Positions 1-9,632 of a stretch of 64,000 bases of DNA are shown piece after piece. Origin of the DNA: Enterobacter hormaechei subsp. xiangfangensis (GTDB taxonomy: Bacteria; Pseudomonadota; Gammaproteobacteria; Enterobacterales; Enterobacteriaceae). The stretch spans positions 3,596,001 through 3,660,000 of the forward strand of contig NZ_CP017183.1 in the NCBI RefSeq assembly GCF_001729785.1. The letters run 5' to 3'. The position numbers were made by a program, and so were the translations under genes. Below the pieces are notes generated by a model, which was not told where the DNA came from, searched no databases, and saw only the letters and a program-made list of their open reading frames with translations. Positions within the stretch are counted from its first letter, which is position 1. Each line of letters starts with the position of its first letter.

Positions 1-141
<141 letters not shown>

Positions 142-174
142 TCACCTCCGATAGTGATTTTTTTTAAAATAAAC

Positions 175-202
175 TGAACTCTTCTACAGAATGCGCGTCT
201 GA
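175..202 (+). promoter_or_regulatory. Sigma-E type promoter of micA
   Basis: TGAACT at 175-180 and TCTGA at 198-202, 17 bases apart, fit the sigma-E pattern (GAACTT and TCTGA). The predicted RNA starts 7 bases after the -10 element. In E. coli micA is known to depend on sigma-E. The element is seen directly; its use here is inferred. Confidence 0.7.
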
Positions 203-208
203 GTATAT

Positions 209-281
209 GAAAGACGCGCATTTGTTATCATCATCCCTGAATTCAGAGATGTATATTTTGGCCACAGCGATGTGGCCTTTT
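209..281 (+). ncRNA. micA: MicA small RNA (OmpA-repressing, Hfq-dependent)
   Basis: The stretch begins GAAAGACGCGCATTTGTTAT, the conserved 5' end of E. coli MicA that pairs with the ompA ribosome binding site. It ends in a hairpin, GGCCAC-agcgat-GTGGCC at 260-277, followed by a T-rich run: a Rho-independent terminator on the plus strand. It lies between luxS and gshA, antisense to both, as in E. coli. MicA acts with Hfq to repress ompA and other porin mRNAs during envelope stress. The central part (TGTATATTTTGG) and the terminator loop differ from what I recall of E. coli, while the 5' seed is intact. Confidence 0.93.
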
Positions 282-290
282 TCTTTTGGT

Positions 291-1835
291 TCAGGCCTGC
301 TTCGCCAGAAACGCCTCAAACGACTCCGTATCCGCCGCTTCGACCTCTTTCTGACGCACAACGGACGCATCGCGCTCTGCCACAAAATCCGCTTCGCTCA
401 GGATCTCTAACGGCTCCTGCATCAGCATCTCACGGTACTCCGCTGAGAGTGAACGCCCTGTGCCACCAATTCCCTGCTCAATCATAGAACGCAGAATACG
501 TGCTGAGAATGTCAGTTCCGGGTTATCAAAGCTTTCAACCAGTTCGTCGCAGACCTTCTGGTAAGCTTCGCCGCCGTACACGCTATCCAGCGTCTGGGCT
601 ACGCGCTTCAGGTCATGGAACAGATCCTTCCCTACCTTAGACAGTGGGAACTGAGCCGTTTCACAGCCAATACCTAACGTCAGGCCCGGCTTGCGCCCTT
701 CCAGAATCACGCGATTCCAGTTGGCACGGGTACACAGCAGTTCGTCGGAACTCATTTCCGGCGCATCCGCCAGTACGCACCAGACCATAAACAGGTCAAG
801 GAAACGAACCTGCTGCTCGTCAACGCCAATCGGTGAGAACGGGTTGATATCCAGCGAGCGCACTTCAATGTATTCGATCCCGCCGCGCTGTAGCGCATCC
901 GACGGCGTTTCACCGCTGCGCGTCACGCGCTTCGGACGAATCGGCGCATACAGTTCATTTTCAATCTGCAACACGTTGGTGTTAATTTGCAGGCGTTTGC
1001 CGTCTTTTTCGAGGCCGATTTTTTCGTACTCTTCCGACGGGGTTTTTATCGCCCGCTTCAAGCCTGCCACATATTCGTGCAGATCGTTAAACGTAATTCC
1101 GAGATTGCTTTGCGATTTATTGGTATAGCCAAGGTCGCTCAGGCGCAGGGAGGTCGCGTATGGCAGGTAATACATGCCACATTCGGTCTTCTCGAACGGT
1201 AGCGTGGTCGGTTTCCCTTGCAGGAACGATGAACAGATAGCCGGGGACGCGCCGAACAGATACGGAATAACCCAGCCAAAACGGTAGTAGTTGCGGATCA
1301 GGCGGAAGTAGCCCGCGGAGATCGCTTCTTTATCCGTTTCACCGCACTTCGCCTGCCAGAACGCCATCGGCAGAGAAAAGTTGTAGTGCACGCCAGAGAT
1401 CGTCTGCATCAATGCGCCGTAGCGGTTTTTCAGTCCTTCGCGATACAGCGTTTTCAGCCGACCAATATTCGAGGTGCCGTACTGCGCCAGCTCGATATCC
1501 TGCCCCTGCTCGATATAGCACGGCATGCTGAGCGGCCACATACGCTCGTCGCCGAGGTTGCGGGCGGTGAAGCGATGCACGTCGCGCATGATCGTCAGCA
1601 TATGATCAATATCACCGTCTACTGGCGTGATGAACTCCAGCAGCGCTTCGGCGAAATCGGTTGTGATCCATTTATGTGTCAGCGCCGAGCCTAACGCCTT
1701 CGGGTGTCCCGTAGTCGCTAAGCTACCATCCGCATTTACGCGCAGCGTTTCGCGCTCAAGCCCACGCTGAATCCCCTTCAGTGCCTGAGGGTGATTTTCC
1801 AGCCAGGCCAGCGCCTGTGATACGTCCGGGATCAA
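291..1835 (-). CDS. gshA: Glutamate-cysteine ligase
   Basis: The product is 514 residues (about 518 in E. coli), starting [20 protein letters not shown]. It makes gamma-glutamylcysteine from glutamate, cysteine and ATP, the first step of glutathione synthesis in the cytoplasm. Conserved family stretches include [10 protein letters not shown] near residue 24, [20 protein letters not shown] near 118 and the [13 protein letters not shown] stretch near 325. The start codon is TTG (1833-1835), as in E. coli, preceded by GGGAGG; I kept it because homology begins exactly there. It sits upstream of luxS on the same strand with micA antisense between them. Confidence 0.97.
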   Translation of the reverse strand: MIPDVSQALAWLENHPQALKGIQRGLERETLRVNADGSLATTGHPKALGSALTHKWITTDFAEALLEFITPVDGDIDHMLTIMRDVHRFTARNLGDERMWPLSMPCYIEQGQDIELAQYGTSNIGRLKTLYREGLKNRYGALMQTISGVHYNFSLPMAFWQAKCGETDKEAISAGYFRLIRNYYRFGWVIPYLFGASPAICSSFLQGKPTTLPFEKTECGMYYLPYATSLRLSDLGYTNKSQSNLGITFNDLHEYVAGLKRAIKTPSEEYEKIGLEKDGKRLQINTNVLQIENELYAPIRPKRVTRSGETPSDALQRGGIEYIEVRSLDINPFSPIGVDEQQVRFLDLFMVWCVLADAPEMSSDELLCTRANWNRVILEGRKPGLTLGIGCETAQFPLSKVGKDLFHDLKRVAQTLDSVYGGEAYQKVCDELVESFDNPELTFSARILRSMIEQGIGGTGRSLSAEYREMLMQEPLEILSEADFVAERDASVVRQKEVEAADTESFEAFLAKQA

Positions 1836-1918
1836 TTTGACCTCCCGCCTGTCAAAAAATTGTCACTCAGCATAATTGTAATGGTTGACGATTGAAGGTC
1901 GCGAATTCATTCCACCAA

Positions 1919-2347
1919 TTAGTGCCACCACGTCATACCCTGTAGTGTTACCCATGCCAGTAAAACATAGCGTAACGCCTTGCCAAGGCACAAAAAAAAG
2001 AGCACCGGTCCCCAGGAGATGCGCATCCATCCCGCCAGCAGACACAGTAAATCGCCTATTACAGGCATCCAGCTTAATAACAGCGTGGCAGCGCCATAGC
2101 GTTTTAGCCAGCCCACTGCCTTTTCCTGCCAGCGAGATTTTTCGCGTAGCGGAAAGAAACGTCCAAGAATAACGTTAGTCAGCCCTCCAAGGCTATTACC
2201 CATTGTTGCTATTAAGACCAGCAACCAGGGCTGACTTACGCCGGACAACAGCATCGCCACCAGCACCACTTCCGAATTCTCCGGTAAGAGGGTGGAGCTT
2301 AAAAAACTGCTGGCGAATAATGAAGCGAGTGACAGCGCGTCACTCAC
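1919..2347 (-). CDS. yqaA: YqaA family inner membrane protein
   Basis: This 142-residue protein is hydrophobic, with three or four probable membrane helices, for example VVLVAMLLSGVSQPWLLVLI near residue 27 and a LLLSWMPVIGDLLCLLAGW segment near 92. Size and motifs fit YqaA, a short relative of the DedA/SNARE-associated family. Its function is not established; DedA relatives are linked to lipid or envelope homeostasis. It overlaps the end of yqaB by 4 bases, so the two are probably translated together. It is downstream in that pair and upstream of gshA. Confidence 0.9.
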   Translation of the reverse strand: MSDALSLASLFASSFLSSTLLPENSEVVLVAMLLSGVSQPWLLVLIATMGNSLGGLTNVILGRFFPLREKSRWQEKAVGWLKRYGAATLLLSWMPVIGDLLCLLAGWMRISWGPVLFFLCLGKALRYVLLAWVTLQGMTWWH

Positions 2348-2910
2348 AGTAAGCGAACGTCCACCGCCGCCATTCCGGCATCACGCGCGGCCTGAATACC
2401 AAAATCAGCATCTTCAAACACCACGCATTTTGCAGGTGGAACACCCATTAATTCTGCACAGAGCAGGAAGGTATCCGGTGCGGGTTTATGATGTTTAACA
2501 TGATCGGCGGCAACGACGGCAGAAAAATAGTGGCGCAGGCCAAGGTGATTGAGTAGCGCTTCAGCAATCGCGCTCTCGCTGCCCGTACCGACAGACATAG
2601 GACGACGGCCGTGCCACTCCTTGACGACGTCAATGAGTGGTAAAGGCTGCACGGTGTCTAACAGCATGGCTTTTACCGCGTCGGTTTTTTCACGCGCGAG
2701 CTGGTGAGGGTCGAGATCGGCCTGATTCAGCTCAATCACGGCCTGTGCGATACGCCAGGTGGGCGATCCGTTGAGGGCAATCATCGCCTGTAAATCGAAA
2801 CGCATACCGTAACGGCCCAGGACTTCGGTCCAGGCCTGACGATGCGTGGGTTCGGTATCCAGGAGGGTGCCGTCCATGTCGAAGATCAAACCGTCATACT
2901 GTGCGTACAT
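2344..2910 (-). CDS. yqaB: Fructose-1-phosphate / 6-phosphogluconate phosphatase, HAD family
   Basis: The 188-residue protein carries the HAD motifs in order. Motif I is FDMDGTLLDTE with nucleophile and acid Asp11 and Asp13; motif II Thr/Ser lies in MSVGTGSESA; the motif III Lys is in HHKPAPD; motif IV is VFEDADFGIQAA. E. coli YqaB dephosphorylates sugar phosphates such as fructose 1-phosphate and 6-phosphogluconate. Length equals the E. coli protein. It is first in a two-gene unit with yqaA, downstream of the tRNA cluster on the same strand. Confidence 0.93.
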   Translation of the reverse strand: MYAQYDGLIFDMDGTLLDTEPTHRQAWTEVLGRYGMRFDLQAMIALNGSPTWRIAQAVIELNQADLDPHQLAREKTDAVKAMLLDTVQPLPLIDVVKEWHGRRPMSVGTGSESAIAEALLNHLGLRHYFSAVVAADHVKHHKPAPDTFLLCAELMGVPPAKCVVFEDADFGIQAARDAGMAAVDVRLL

Positions 2911-3019
2911 CGTGCTCTCGCTAAACGATTAACAAAGCATTACTTTATCGTAAAAGGGGATTTTTGTCGCTGACAGAGAGCGTGATTGCTGACGGAACGT
3001 CGAAGGAATAAACAAAGGG

Positions 3020-3047
3020 GGGAGAAGATGGTGCATCCGGGAGGATT
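3020..3047. repeat. Truncated copy of the tRNA-Arg 3' end
   Basis: From 3029 to 3047 the sequence TGGTGCATCCGGGAGGATT is identical to the 3' 19 bases (with CCA, reverse strand) of the four tRNA-Arg genes. Eight more bases on the left also match the flank of the last tRNA gene except for one base. The copy then breaks off before the T-loop is complete, so it cannot encode a tRNA. It lies 133 bases beyond the last tRNA gene, in the direction of transcription. It could be a relic of tRNA gene duplication, a 3' terminal repeat of the kind described after some E. coli tRNA operons, or an old attachment-site duplication. Confidence 0.8.
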
Positions 3048-3161
3048 ACTCGGCTTACGCCTCGCCCTGCGGGCCGTTGCTAAAGCAACGTTATCCTCCC
3101 TGGTGCTTGCGATTAACTCGCAGACCTTAAAACAACAGCATCGCTGTTATCCAGGAGAATA

Positions 3162-3238
3162 TGGTGCATCCGGGAGGATTCGAACCTCCGACCGCTCGGT
3201 TCGTAGCCGAGTACTCTATCCAGCTGAGCTACGGATGC
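3162..3238 (-). tRNA. argQ: tRNA-Arg (anticodon ACG), fourth in the cluster
   Basis: The reverse strand gives a 77-base cloverleaf from GCATCCGTAGCTCAGC to GGATGCACCA with encoded CCA. The anticodon loop is CTACGAA, so the anticodon is ACG (read as ICG, for CGU, CGC and CGA). It is identical to the three upstream copies. Transcription comes from the shared promoter beyond serV. The symbol follows the E. coli serV-argV-argY-argZ-argQ order. Confidence 0.97.
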
Positions 3239-3303
3239 ATCGGGATTTACTACTGTTACTGCTGATACTCGGTATCGCTTCAAAAGCAACACAAAGTAAA
3301 ATA

Positions 3304-3380
3304 TGGTGCATCCGGGAGGATTCGAACCTCCGACCGCTCGGTTCGTAGCCGAGTACTCTATCCAGCTGAGCTACGGATGC
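3304..3380 (-). tRNA. argZ: tRNA-Arg (anticodon ACG), third in the cluster
   Basis: This is an identical 77-base copy of the tRNA-Arg gene, with encoded CCA and anticodon ACG. The spacer to the next gene is about 65 bases and resembles the other spacers, so gene plus spacer form a tandem unit of 141-142 bases. Naming follows the E. coli order. Confidence 0.97.
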
Positions 3381-3444
3381 ATCGGGATTTACTGCTGTAC
3401 TTCTCGATACTCATATCACTTCAAAAGCAATATGAAGTAAAAAA

Positions 3445-3521
3445 TGGTGCATCCGGGAGGATTCGAACCTCCGACCGCTCGGTTCGTAGCCGAGTACTCT
3501 ATCCAGCTGAGCTACGGATGC
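3445..3521 (-). tRNA. argY: tRNA-Arg (anticodon ACG), second in the cluster
   Basis: This is an identical 77-base copy with anticodon ACG and encoded CCA. Its spacer (3381-3444) is nearly identical to the spacer at 3522-3585, which points to recent duplication or gene conversion among the units. Confidence 0.97.
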
Positions 3522-3585
3522 ATCGGGATTTACTACTGTACTGCTCGATATTCATATCACTTCGAAAGCAATATGAAGTAATAGA

Positions 3586-3662
3586 TGGTGCATCCGGGAG
3601 GATTCGAACCTCCGACCGCTCGGTTCGTAGCCGAGTACTCTATCCAGCTGAGCTACGGATGC
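3586..3662 (-). tRNA. argV: tRNA-Arg (anticodon ACG), first in the cluster
   Basis: This 77-base copy with anticodon ACG and encoded CCA is separated by only 4 bases from the tRNA-Ser gene upstream. It is therefore certain to be processed from the same transcript. Confidence 0.97.
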
Positions 3663-3666
3663 AAAA

Positions 3667-3759
3667 TGGCGGTGAGGCGGGGATTCGAACCCCGGATGCA
3701 GCTTTTGACCGCATACTCCCTTAGCAGGGGAGCGCCTTCAGCCTCTCGGCCACCTCACC
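3667..3759 (-). tRNA. serV: tRNA-Ser (anticodon GCT)
   Basis: The reverse strand reads GGTGAGGTGGCCGAGAGGCT through to CACCGCCA, 93 bases with the long variable arm typical of serine tRNAs. The anticodon loop CTGCTAA gives GCT, reading AGC and AGU. It is the promoter-proximal gene of the serV-argVYZQ transcript, as in E. coli. Confidence 0.97.
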
Positions 3760-3824
3760 ACACAACGCCTCTTTCGAGTGCTTCGAGCAACTCGTTAAGA
3801 GCTTCTCGTCGCTGCGTGGCGCAT

Positions 3825-3852
3825 ATATTACTTTCTGGGACTTATAAGTCAA
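3825..3852 (-). promoter_or_regulatory. Promoter of the serV-arg tRNA operon
   Basis: On the reverse strand TTGACT (3852-3847) and TAATAT (3830-3825) are 16 bases apart. They are followed by a G+C-rich discriminator (GCGCCACGC), the hallmark of stable-RNA promoters under stringent control. It lies 66 bases upstream of the mature serV 5' end. Confidence 0.75.
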
Positions 3853-4070
3853 ACAATTTTCCACATGCTTTTTTCGTTTGCACAATTCGCACGCAATTCG
3901 CATGTAAAAGCCGCAAAGAGAGTGTTTTATAAGCGGATTTTGCAGGCATCTTCACAGAATTCTGTTGAGAGAAGCGCGTCATTTGGATGAGATAAGGTTA
4001 TGAGAGTGGTCAAAAACGAAGCGTTTGAAATAGAACGGTAACTTTATGCAGGAAAAATAACAGGAGGGTT

Positions 4071-4094
4071 GCGTCTCGCCCGACAGCGAGACGC
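4071..4094 (-). terminator. Hairpin downstream of csrA
   Basis: GCGTCTCGC at 4071-4079 and GCGAGACGC at 4086-4094 form a perfect 9-base-pair stem with a 6-base loop, 8 bases after the csrA stop. Only a loose T-rich stretch follows on the csrA strand, so it may end the transcript inefficiently or protect the mRNA 3' end. Confidence 0.6.
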
Positions 4095-4101
4095 GACAAT
4101 A

Positions 4102-4287
4102 TCAGTAACTGGACTGCTGGGATTTTTCAGCCTGGATACGCTGGTAGATCTCTTCACGGTGGACAGATACTTCTTTAGGAGCGTTAACACCAATACGTAC
4201 CTGGTTACCCTTTACCCCTAAAACTGTCACGGTGACCTCATCCCCAATCATGAGGGTCTCACCAACTCGACGAGTCAGAATCAGCAT
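4102..4287 (-). CDS. csrA: Carbon storage regulator CsrA
   Basis: The 61-residue protein [20 protein letters not shown]... agrees at every position with E. coli CsrA as I remember it. CsrA is a homodimeric RNA-binding protein that binds GGA motifs in mRNA leaders and represses glycogen synthesis and biofilm genes while activating glycolysis and motility. Leu4 and Arg44, which contact RNA, are present. The gene lies between alaS and the tRNA cluster, as in E. coli. The 241-base gap to alaS (4288-4528) has room for its own promoters, which I could not assign. Confidence 0.98.
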
Positions 4288-4480
4288 TCTTTGCTCCTTG
4301 AAAGATTAAAAGAGTCGGGTCTCTTGTATCCCGGCATTATCCATCATATAACGCCAAAAAGTAAGCGATGACAAACACGTAAAGTGTAAGCAGTCACGGC
4401 ATCACATTCTGTTAAACGTAAGTTTAGCCGATATACACAAACTCAACCTGACTTTATCGTTATCGATAGCGCAGTGAGCA

Positions 4481-4510
4481 AGACGCCATAACGTTACCGC
4501 TATGGCGTCT
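4481..4510 (-). terminator. Hairpin downstream of alaS
   Basis: AGACGCCATA (4481-4490) and TATGGCGTCT (4501-4510) form a perfect 10-base-pair stem with a 10-base loop, 18 bases past the alaS stop. There is no clear T run on the alaS strand, so it may be leaky and allow read-through into csrA. Confidence 0.55.
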
Positions 4511-4528
4511 GCTTGTGCTTTGTAGTTA

Positions 4529-7156
4529 TTACAGTTTCGCGCTTACCCAGCTTTCAACGCTGGCTAATGCCGCGGGAAGTGCCGCCGCATCCGTACCACC
4601 GGCTTGCGCCATGTCCGGACGACCGCCACCTTTGCCACCCACCTGCTGGGCGACCATGCCAATCAGTTCCCCTGCTTTGACACGATCCGTCACATCCTTA
4701 GAGACGCCCGCAATCAGAGAAACCTTACCCTCTGCGACCGTTGCCAGCACGATAACCGTCGAACCAAGCTGGTTCTTCAGATCGTCGACCATGGTACGCA
4801 GCATCTTAGGCTCAACGCCCGCCAGATCGCTGACCAGCAGTTTGACGCCCTTAATGTCTACCGCTTTGCTGGAGAGGTTTGCGCTCTCCTGCGCCGCAGC
4901 CTGTTCTTTCAGCTGCTGGAGTTCTTTTTCCAGCTGACGGGTACGATCCAGCGCGACACGCACTTTTTCGCCCAGGTTCTGGCTATCGCCTTTCAGCAGC
5001 TGCGCGATCTCGTGTAGCTGGTCGCTCTGCGCATGCAGGCTGGCAATTGCGCCTTCCCCGGTCACCGCCTCAATACGACGCACGCCTGCCGCCGTCCCCG
5101 ACTCGGAAACGATGCGGAACAAGCCGATGTCACCGGTGCGGGATGCGTGAGTACCGCCACACAGTTCGGTAGAGAAGTCGCCCATGCTCAGCACGCGAAC
5201 GCGGTCGTCATATTTCTCGCCAAACAGCGCCATCGCACCTTTCTTCTTCGCTGCCTCGAGATCCATGATGTGGGTTTCGATTGGCAGGTTACGGCGGATC
5301 TGGGCATTCACCAGGTCTTCCACCGCACGAATTTCAGATGGCTTCATCGCTTCAAAATGTGAGAAGTCGAAACGCAGCACTTTGTCATTAACCAGAGAAC
5401 CTTTCTGTGCAACGTGCGTACCCAGCACTTCGCGCAGGGCTGCGTGCATCAGGTGGGTTGCCGAGTGGTTCAGACGAATGCGCGCGCGGCGAGCTTCGTC
5501 AACGTTGGCCTGAACGCCCTCGCCCACTTTCAGAGAACCGGAAACCAGTTTGCCCTGGTGACCAATCGCCTGACCGTATTTCTGGGTATCGCTTACGCTG
5601 AAGCTGAAGCCATTGCCTTTCAGTTCGCCTTTATCGCCAACCTGACCGCCCGATTCCGCATAGAACGGCGTTTTATCCAGGATAACAACCGCGTCCTGAC
5701 CCGCGCTAATGCTGTCTACGGCTTTACCGTCAACAAACAGCGCGGTTACGTTGCTGGTCAGGGCCAGCTCTTCGTAGCCTTTAAATTCAGACGCGCTATC
5801 AACGCGGATCATCGCGTTGTAGTCTGCGCCAAAACCGCTGGATTCACGCGCACGACGACGCTGCTCTTCCATTGCGGCTTCAAAGCCTGCTTCGTCAACT
5901 TTGATGTTGCGCTCGCGGCAAACGTCCGCCGTCAGGTCAACCGGGAAGCCGTAGGTGTCGTACAGGCGGAAAGCGGTTTCGCCATCCAGCGTGTCGCCCT
6001 TGAGTTTCGCCAGCTCGTCGTCCAGCAGCGCCAGACCGCGCTCCAGCGTACGGGCAAACTGCTCTTCTTCGGTTTTCAGAACCTGTTCAACCTGCGCCTG
6101 CTGGCGTTTCAGCTCGTCGCCGGCAGAGCCCATCACGCCAATCAGTGGCCCAACGAGTTTATAGAAGAAGGTGTCCTTCGCGCCCAGCATGTTGCCATGG
6201 CGGATCGCACGACGAATGATACGACGCAGCACATAGCCACGGTTTTCATTTGACGGGATAACGCCGTCAGCAATCAGGAACGCACAGGAACGAATATGGT
6301 CTGCGATAACGCGCAGTGATTTGTTGCTCAGATCGGTTGCGCCCGTTACCTCAGCAACGGCTTTGATCAGGGTGCTGAACAGGTCAATCTCATAGTTGGA
6401 GTTAACGTGTTGCAGAACGGCCGCGATACGCTCAAGGCCCATACCGGTATCTACGGACGGTTTTGGCAGCGGCTCCATGGTGCCGTCGGCCTGACGGTTG
6501 AACTGCATGAAGACGATGTTCCAGATCTCAATATAGCGATCGCCATCTTCTTCCGCGCTTCCCGGAGGGCCGCCCCAGATGTGGTCGCCATGATCGTAGA
6601 AGATCTCGGTGCACGGACCGCAAGGGCCGGTGTCGCCCATCTGCCAGAAGTTATCAGACGCGTAAGGCGCGCCTTTGTTGTCACCGATACGGATGATACG
6701 TTCGCGAGGGATACCCACTTCTTTTTCCCAGATGTCGAACGCTTCGTCATCGGTCTCATACACGGTCACCCACAGACGCTCTTTCGGCAGATTGAACCAG
6801 TTTTCACCGGTCAGCAGTTCCCACGCGTATTGAATGGCGTCGTGTTTGAAGTAGTCGCCGAAGCTGAAGTTACCCAGCATTTCGAAGAAGGTGTGGTGGC
6901 GCGCGGTGTAACCGACGTTTTCCAGATCGTTGTGTTTACCGCCCGCACGCACGCAACGCTGTGAGGTTGTGGCGCGGGAATAATTACGCTTGTCGAGACC
7001 AAGGAACACATCCTTGAACTGGTTCATCCCGGCGTTGGTAAACAGCAGAGTCGGGTCATTGTTCGGTACCAGGGAGCTGCTGGCAACAACCTGGTGTCCC
7101 TTACTATGGAAAAAATCGAGAAACGCCTGACGGATCTCAGCGGTGCTCTTGCTCAT
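4529..7156 (-). CDS. alaS: Alanyl-tRNA synthetase
   Basis: The 875-residue enzyme (876 in E. coli) charges tRNA-Ala in the cytoplasm. The N-terminal class II catalytic core begins [20 protein letters not shown] with the motif 2 region around [19 protein letters not shown]. The editing domain, which removes mischarged serine and glycine, has the zinc-binding HSATH (residues near 564) and the C-x3-H motif CGGTH near 666. The C-terminal DHHA1-type domain ends with a [15 protein letters not shown] stretch. It lies downstream of recX on the same strand. Confidence 0.98.
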   Translation of the reverse strand: MSKSTAEIRQAFLDFFHSKGHQVVASSSLVPNNDPTLLFTNAGMNQFKDVFLGLDKRNYSRATTSQRCVRAGGKHNDLENVGYTARHHTFFEMLGNFSFGDYFKHDAIQYAWELLTGENWFNLPKERLWVTVYETDDEAFDIWEKEVGIPRERIIRIGDNKGAPYASDNFWQMGDTGPCGPCTEIFYDHGDHIWGGPPGSAEEDGDRYIEIWNIVFMQFNRQADGTMEPLPKPSVDTGMGLERIAAVLQHVNSNYEIDLFSTLIKAVAEVTGATDLSNKSLRVIADHIRSCAFLIADGVIPSNENRGYVLRRIIRRAIRHGNMLGAKDTFFYKLVGPLIGVMGSAGDELKRQQAQVEQVLKTEEEQFARTLERGLALLDDELAKLKGDTLDGETAFRLYDTYGFPVDLTADVCRERNIKVDEAGFEAAMEEQRRRARESSGFGADYNAMIRVDSASEFKGYEELALTSNVTALFVDGKAVDSISAGQDAVVILDKTPFYAESGGQVGDKGELKGNGFSFSVSDTQKYGQAIGHQGKLVSGSLKVGEGVQANVDEARRARIRLNHSATHLMHAALREVLGTHVAQKGSLVNDKVLRFDFSHFEAMKPSEIRAVEDLVNAQIRRNLPIETHIMDLEAAKKKGAMALFGEKYDDRVRVLSMGDFSTELCGGTHASRTGDIGLFRIVSESGTAAGVRRIEAVTGEGAIASLHAQSDQLHEIAQLLKGDSQNLGEKVRVALDRTRQLEKELQQLKEQAAAQESANLSSKAVDIKGVKLLVSDLAGVEPKMLRTMVDDLKNQLGSTVIVLATVAEGKVSLIAGVSKDVTDRVKAGELIGMVAQQVGGKGGGRPDMAQAGGTDAAALPAALASVESWVSAKL

Positions 7157-7287
7157 AATTATCCTGAAATCAAGCTAACGAAATGTCGCAGCAGATCTGT
7201 ATCTGTAAACAGTTGGACGGACCAGCTACTGGAAAAAGTGGGAATAAGATAAGTTTTCTTTAGTGGGAAGTAAAATCCCGCATGCGT

Positions 7288-7788
7288 TCAATCGGTAAAA
7301 TTACGCCAGATATCCTGAATATCTTCCATCAGGAAGCCGCGGTAGAGCAAAAAGCGCTGGATTTTAACTTTTTCTGAAAATTCACGCGGCAGCGGCTCAC
7401 CGTACTTTCGTACCGCCTGCTCACGCGCCAGTTCGCACCAGTCAATTTCACTTTCGCGCATGGCTTTTTCAATCGATTCACGGGCAACGCCTTTCTGGTT
7501 CAGCTCCTGGCGGATACGCGCTGGCCCATAGCCTTTACGACCACGACTGGCAAGAAAGCGAGCGGCAAAACGGCCGTCATCCAGATAGTGATGCTCGTAG
7601 CACCAGGCAACCACGCGGTCATAATCTTCCGCGGTGGCATCAATGTCTTCCGGACCGTTTTTGCTCATGACGGGCGCTGACAGTTTCCGCCGCAGCTCCT
7701 GTTCGCTATGGTCACGCACGGCAAGAATACGCACGGCCCGATCCAGCAAGCGTGAGTAGGCTGGTCGGCGTGATGTCGGTTCACTCAT
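7288..7788 (-). CDS. recX: RecA regulator RecX
   Basis: The 166-residue, basic, helical protein matches RecX in length and in its three-helix repeats, with phrases such as [18 protein letters not shown] near residue 17 and [16 protein letters not shown] near 92. RecX caps growing RecA filaments and inhibits recombinase and co-protease activity. It lies 68 bases downstream of recA, past a terminator, so expression probably depends on read-through after SOS induction, as in E. coli. Confidence 0.95.
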   Translation of the reverse strand: MSEPTSRRPAYSRLLDRAVRILAVRDHSEQELRRKLSAPVMSKNGPEDIDATAEDYDRVVAWCYEHHYLDDGRFAARFLASRGRKGYGPARIRQELNQKGVARESIEKAMRESEIDWCELAREQAVRKYGEPLPREFSEKVKIQRFLLYRGFLMEDIQDIWRNFTD

Positions 7789-7812
7789 AAAAAACCTGTC
7801 GATTCAGAAATG

Positions 7813-7838
7813 CAAAAAGGGCCGCATCAGCAGCCCTT
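7813..7838 (-). terminator. recA terminator
   Basis: On the reverse strand a stem AAGGGC...GCCCTT is followed by five Ts, 18 bases beyond the recA stop. It is a Rho-independent terminator between recA and recX. Confidence 0.85.
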
Positions 7839-7856
7839 CATTTTTATCCGAGAGGA

Positions 7857-8951
<1,095 letters not shown>

Positions 8952-8980
8952 TCACCATGGACTTCTGTTCTGTTGAGGCA

Positions 8981-9008
8981 ATTATACTGTATAGTCATAC
9001 AGTATCAA
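8981..9008 (-). promoter_or_regulatory. recA promoter with SOS (LexA) box
   Basis: On the reverse strand TTGATA (9008-9003) and TATAAT (8986-8981) are 16 bases apart. The spacer holds the LexA operator TACTGTATAGTCATACAGTA (8985-9004 as read on the plus strand), a CTGT-N8-ACAG site. The -35 element overlaps the pncC stop codon. LexA blocks the promoter until DNA damage. Confidence 0.93.
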
Positions 9009-9502
9009 GTGTTTTGTAGAAATTGTTGCCAGAGCGTTTTTAACGCGTATTCCGTTGCCTGACGACGCACGCTTTCGCGATCGCCGCTGAAGCATTCCCG
9101 GCGGGTGATCCCTTCACCTTTTGAGGTGGCAAAGCCAAACCAGACGGTGCCGACAGGCTTCACGTCGCTGCCGCCGTCCGGCCCCGCGATACCGCTGATG
9201 GAGATAGCGTAATCTGCGCGCGCCTCTTTCAGCGCGCCAATCGCCATCTCGATCACCACCGGTTCGCTGACCGCGCCATGCTGCTCAAGCGTGGCTTCAC
9301 GCACGCCAATCATCTGCGCTTTAGCCTCGTTACTGTAGGTCACAAAGCCGCGTTCAAACCAGGCGGAACTGCCAGCAATATCGGTAATTGCTTTCGCCAC
9401 CCAGCCGCCGGTGCAGGATTCTGCGGTCGTGAGAGTCGCGCCGCGCTGTTTCAGCGCCAGCCCCACCACTTCGCTTAGCTGCATCAATTCATGGTCAGTC
9501 AT
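9005..9502 (-). CDS. pncC: NMN amidohydrolase (nicotinamide-nucleotide amidase)
   Basis: The 165-residue protein is the stand-alone CinA C-terminal domain, the same length as E. coli PncC (formerly YgaD). It deamidates nicotinamide mononucleotide to nicotinate mononucleotide in pyridine nucleotide salvage. Family motifs include TTAESCTGGWV near residue 24 and SISGIAGPDGGS near 105. An in-frame extension of 18 residues exists upstream, but homology and length favour the ATG at 9502. The stop codon overlaps the recA -35 element. Confidence 0.94.
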   Translation of the reverse strand: MTDHELMQLSEVVGLALKQRGATLTTAESCTGGWVAKAITDIAGSSAWFERGFVTYSNEAKAQMIGVREATLEQHGAVSEPVVIEMAIGALKEARADYAISISGIAGPDGGSDVKPVGTVWFGFATSKGEGITRRECFSGDRESVRRQATEYALKTLWQQFLQNT

Positions 9503-9595
9503 TCTCGCTCCAGGCCTTAGAAAAACATGCAGCACAAGATAGCACTTTCTCATCAAATATGGGGATGCGCGTCGGGTTTTACGAGGGGGCTTCAG

Positions 9596-9621
9596 AAAAA
9601 AGCCGATGCGGGCGCACCGGC
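9596..9621 (-). terminator. Terminator of the zinc-type ABC operon
   Basis: On the reverse strand GCCGGTGC and GCATCGGC pair around a 4-base loop and are followed by six Ts, 11 bases past the stop of the binding-protein gene. Confidence 0.8.
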
Positions 9622-9632
9622 CAGAGAGACGC

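Larger units (their letters stand above)
3760..4101. other. 342-base gap between serV and csrA
   Basis: The gap holds no convincing gene. It contains the tRNA operon promoter (3825-3852, minus strand) and a hairpin after csrA (4071-4094). The middle, about 3860-4060, is A+T-richer and shows nothing else I recognise. Confidence 0.8.

Noticed and set aside
3162..3662. Regular 141-base repeats resembling an array
   Set aside because: The repeats are tRNA-Arg genes with spacers, not CRISPR: the repeat unit folds as a cloverleaf and the spacers resemble each other.
3377..3724. Open frames running through the tRNA genes ([20 protein letters not shown] repeats)
   Set aside because: They are translations of tRNA genes, a known annotation artefact.
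3721..3903. 60-codon minus-strand frame upstream of serV
   Set aside because: It covers the tRNA promoter and the start of serV and has no ribosome binding site or motif.
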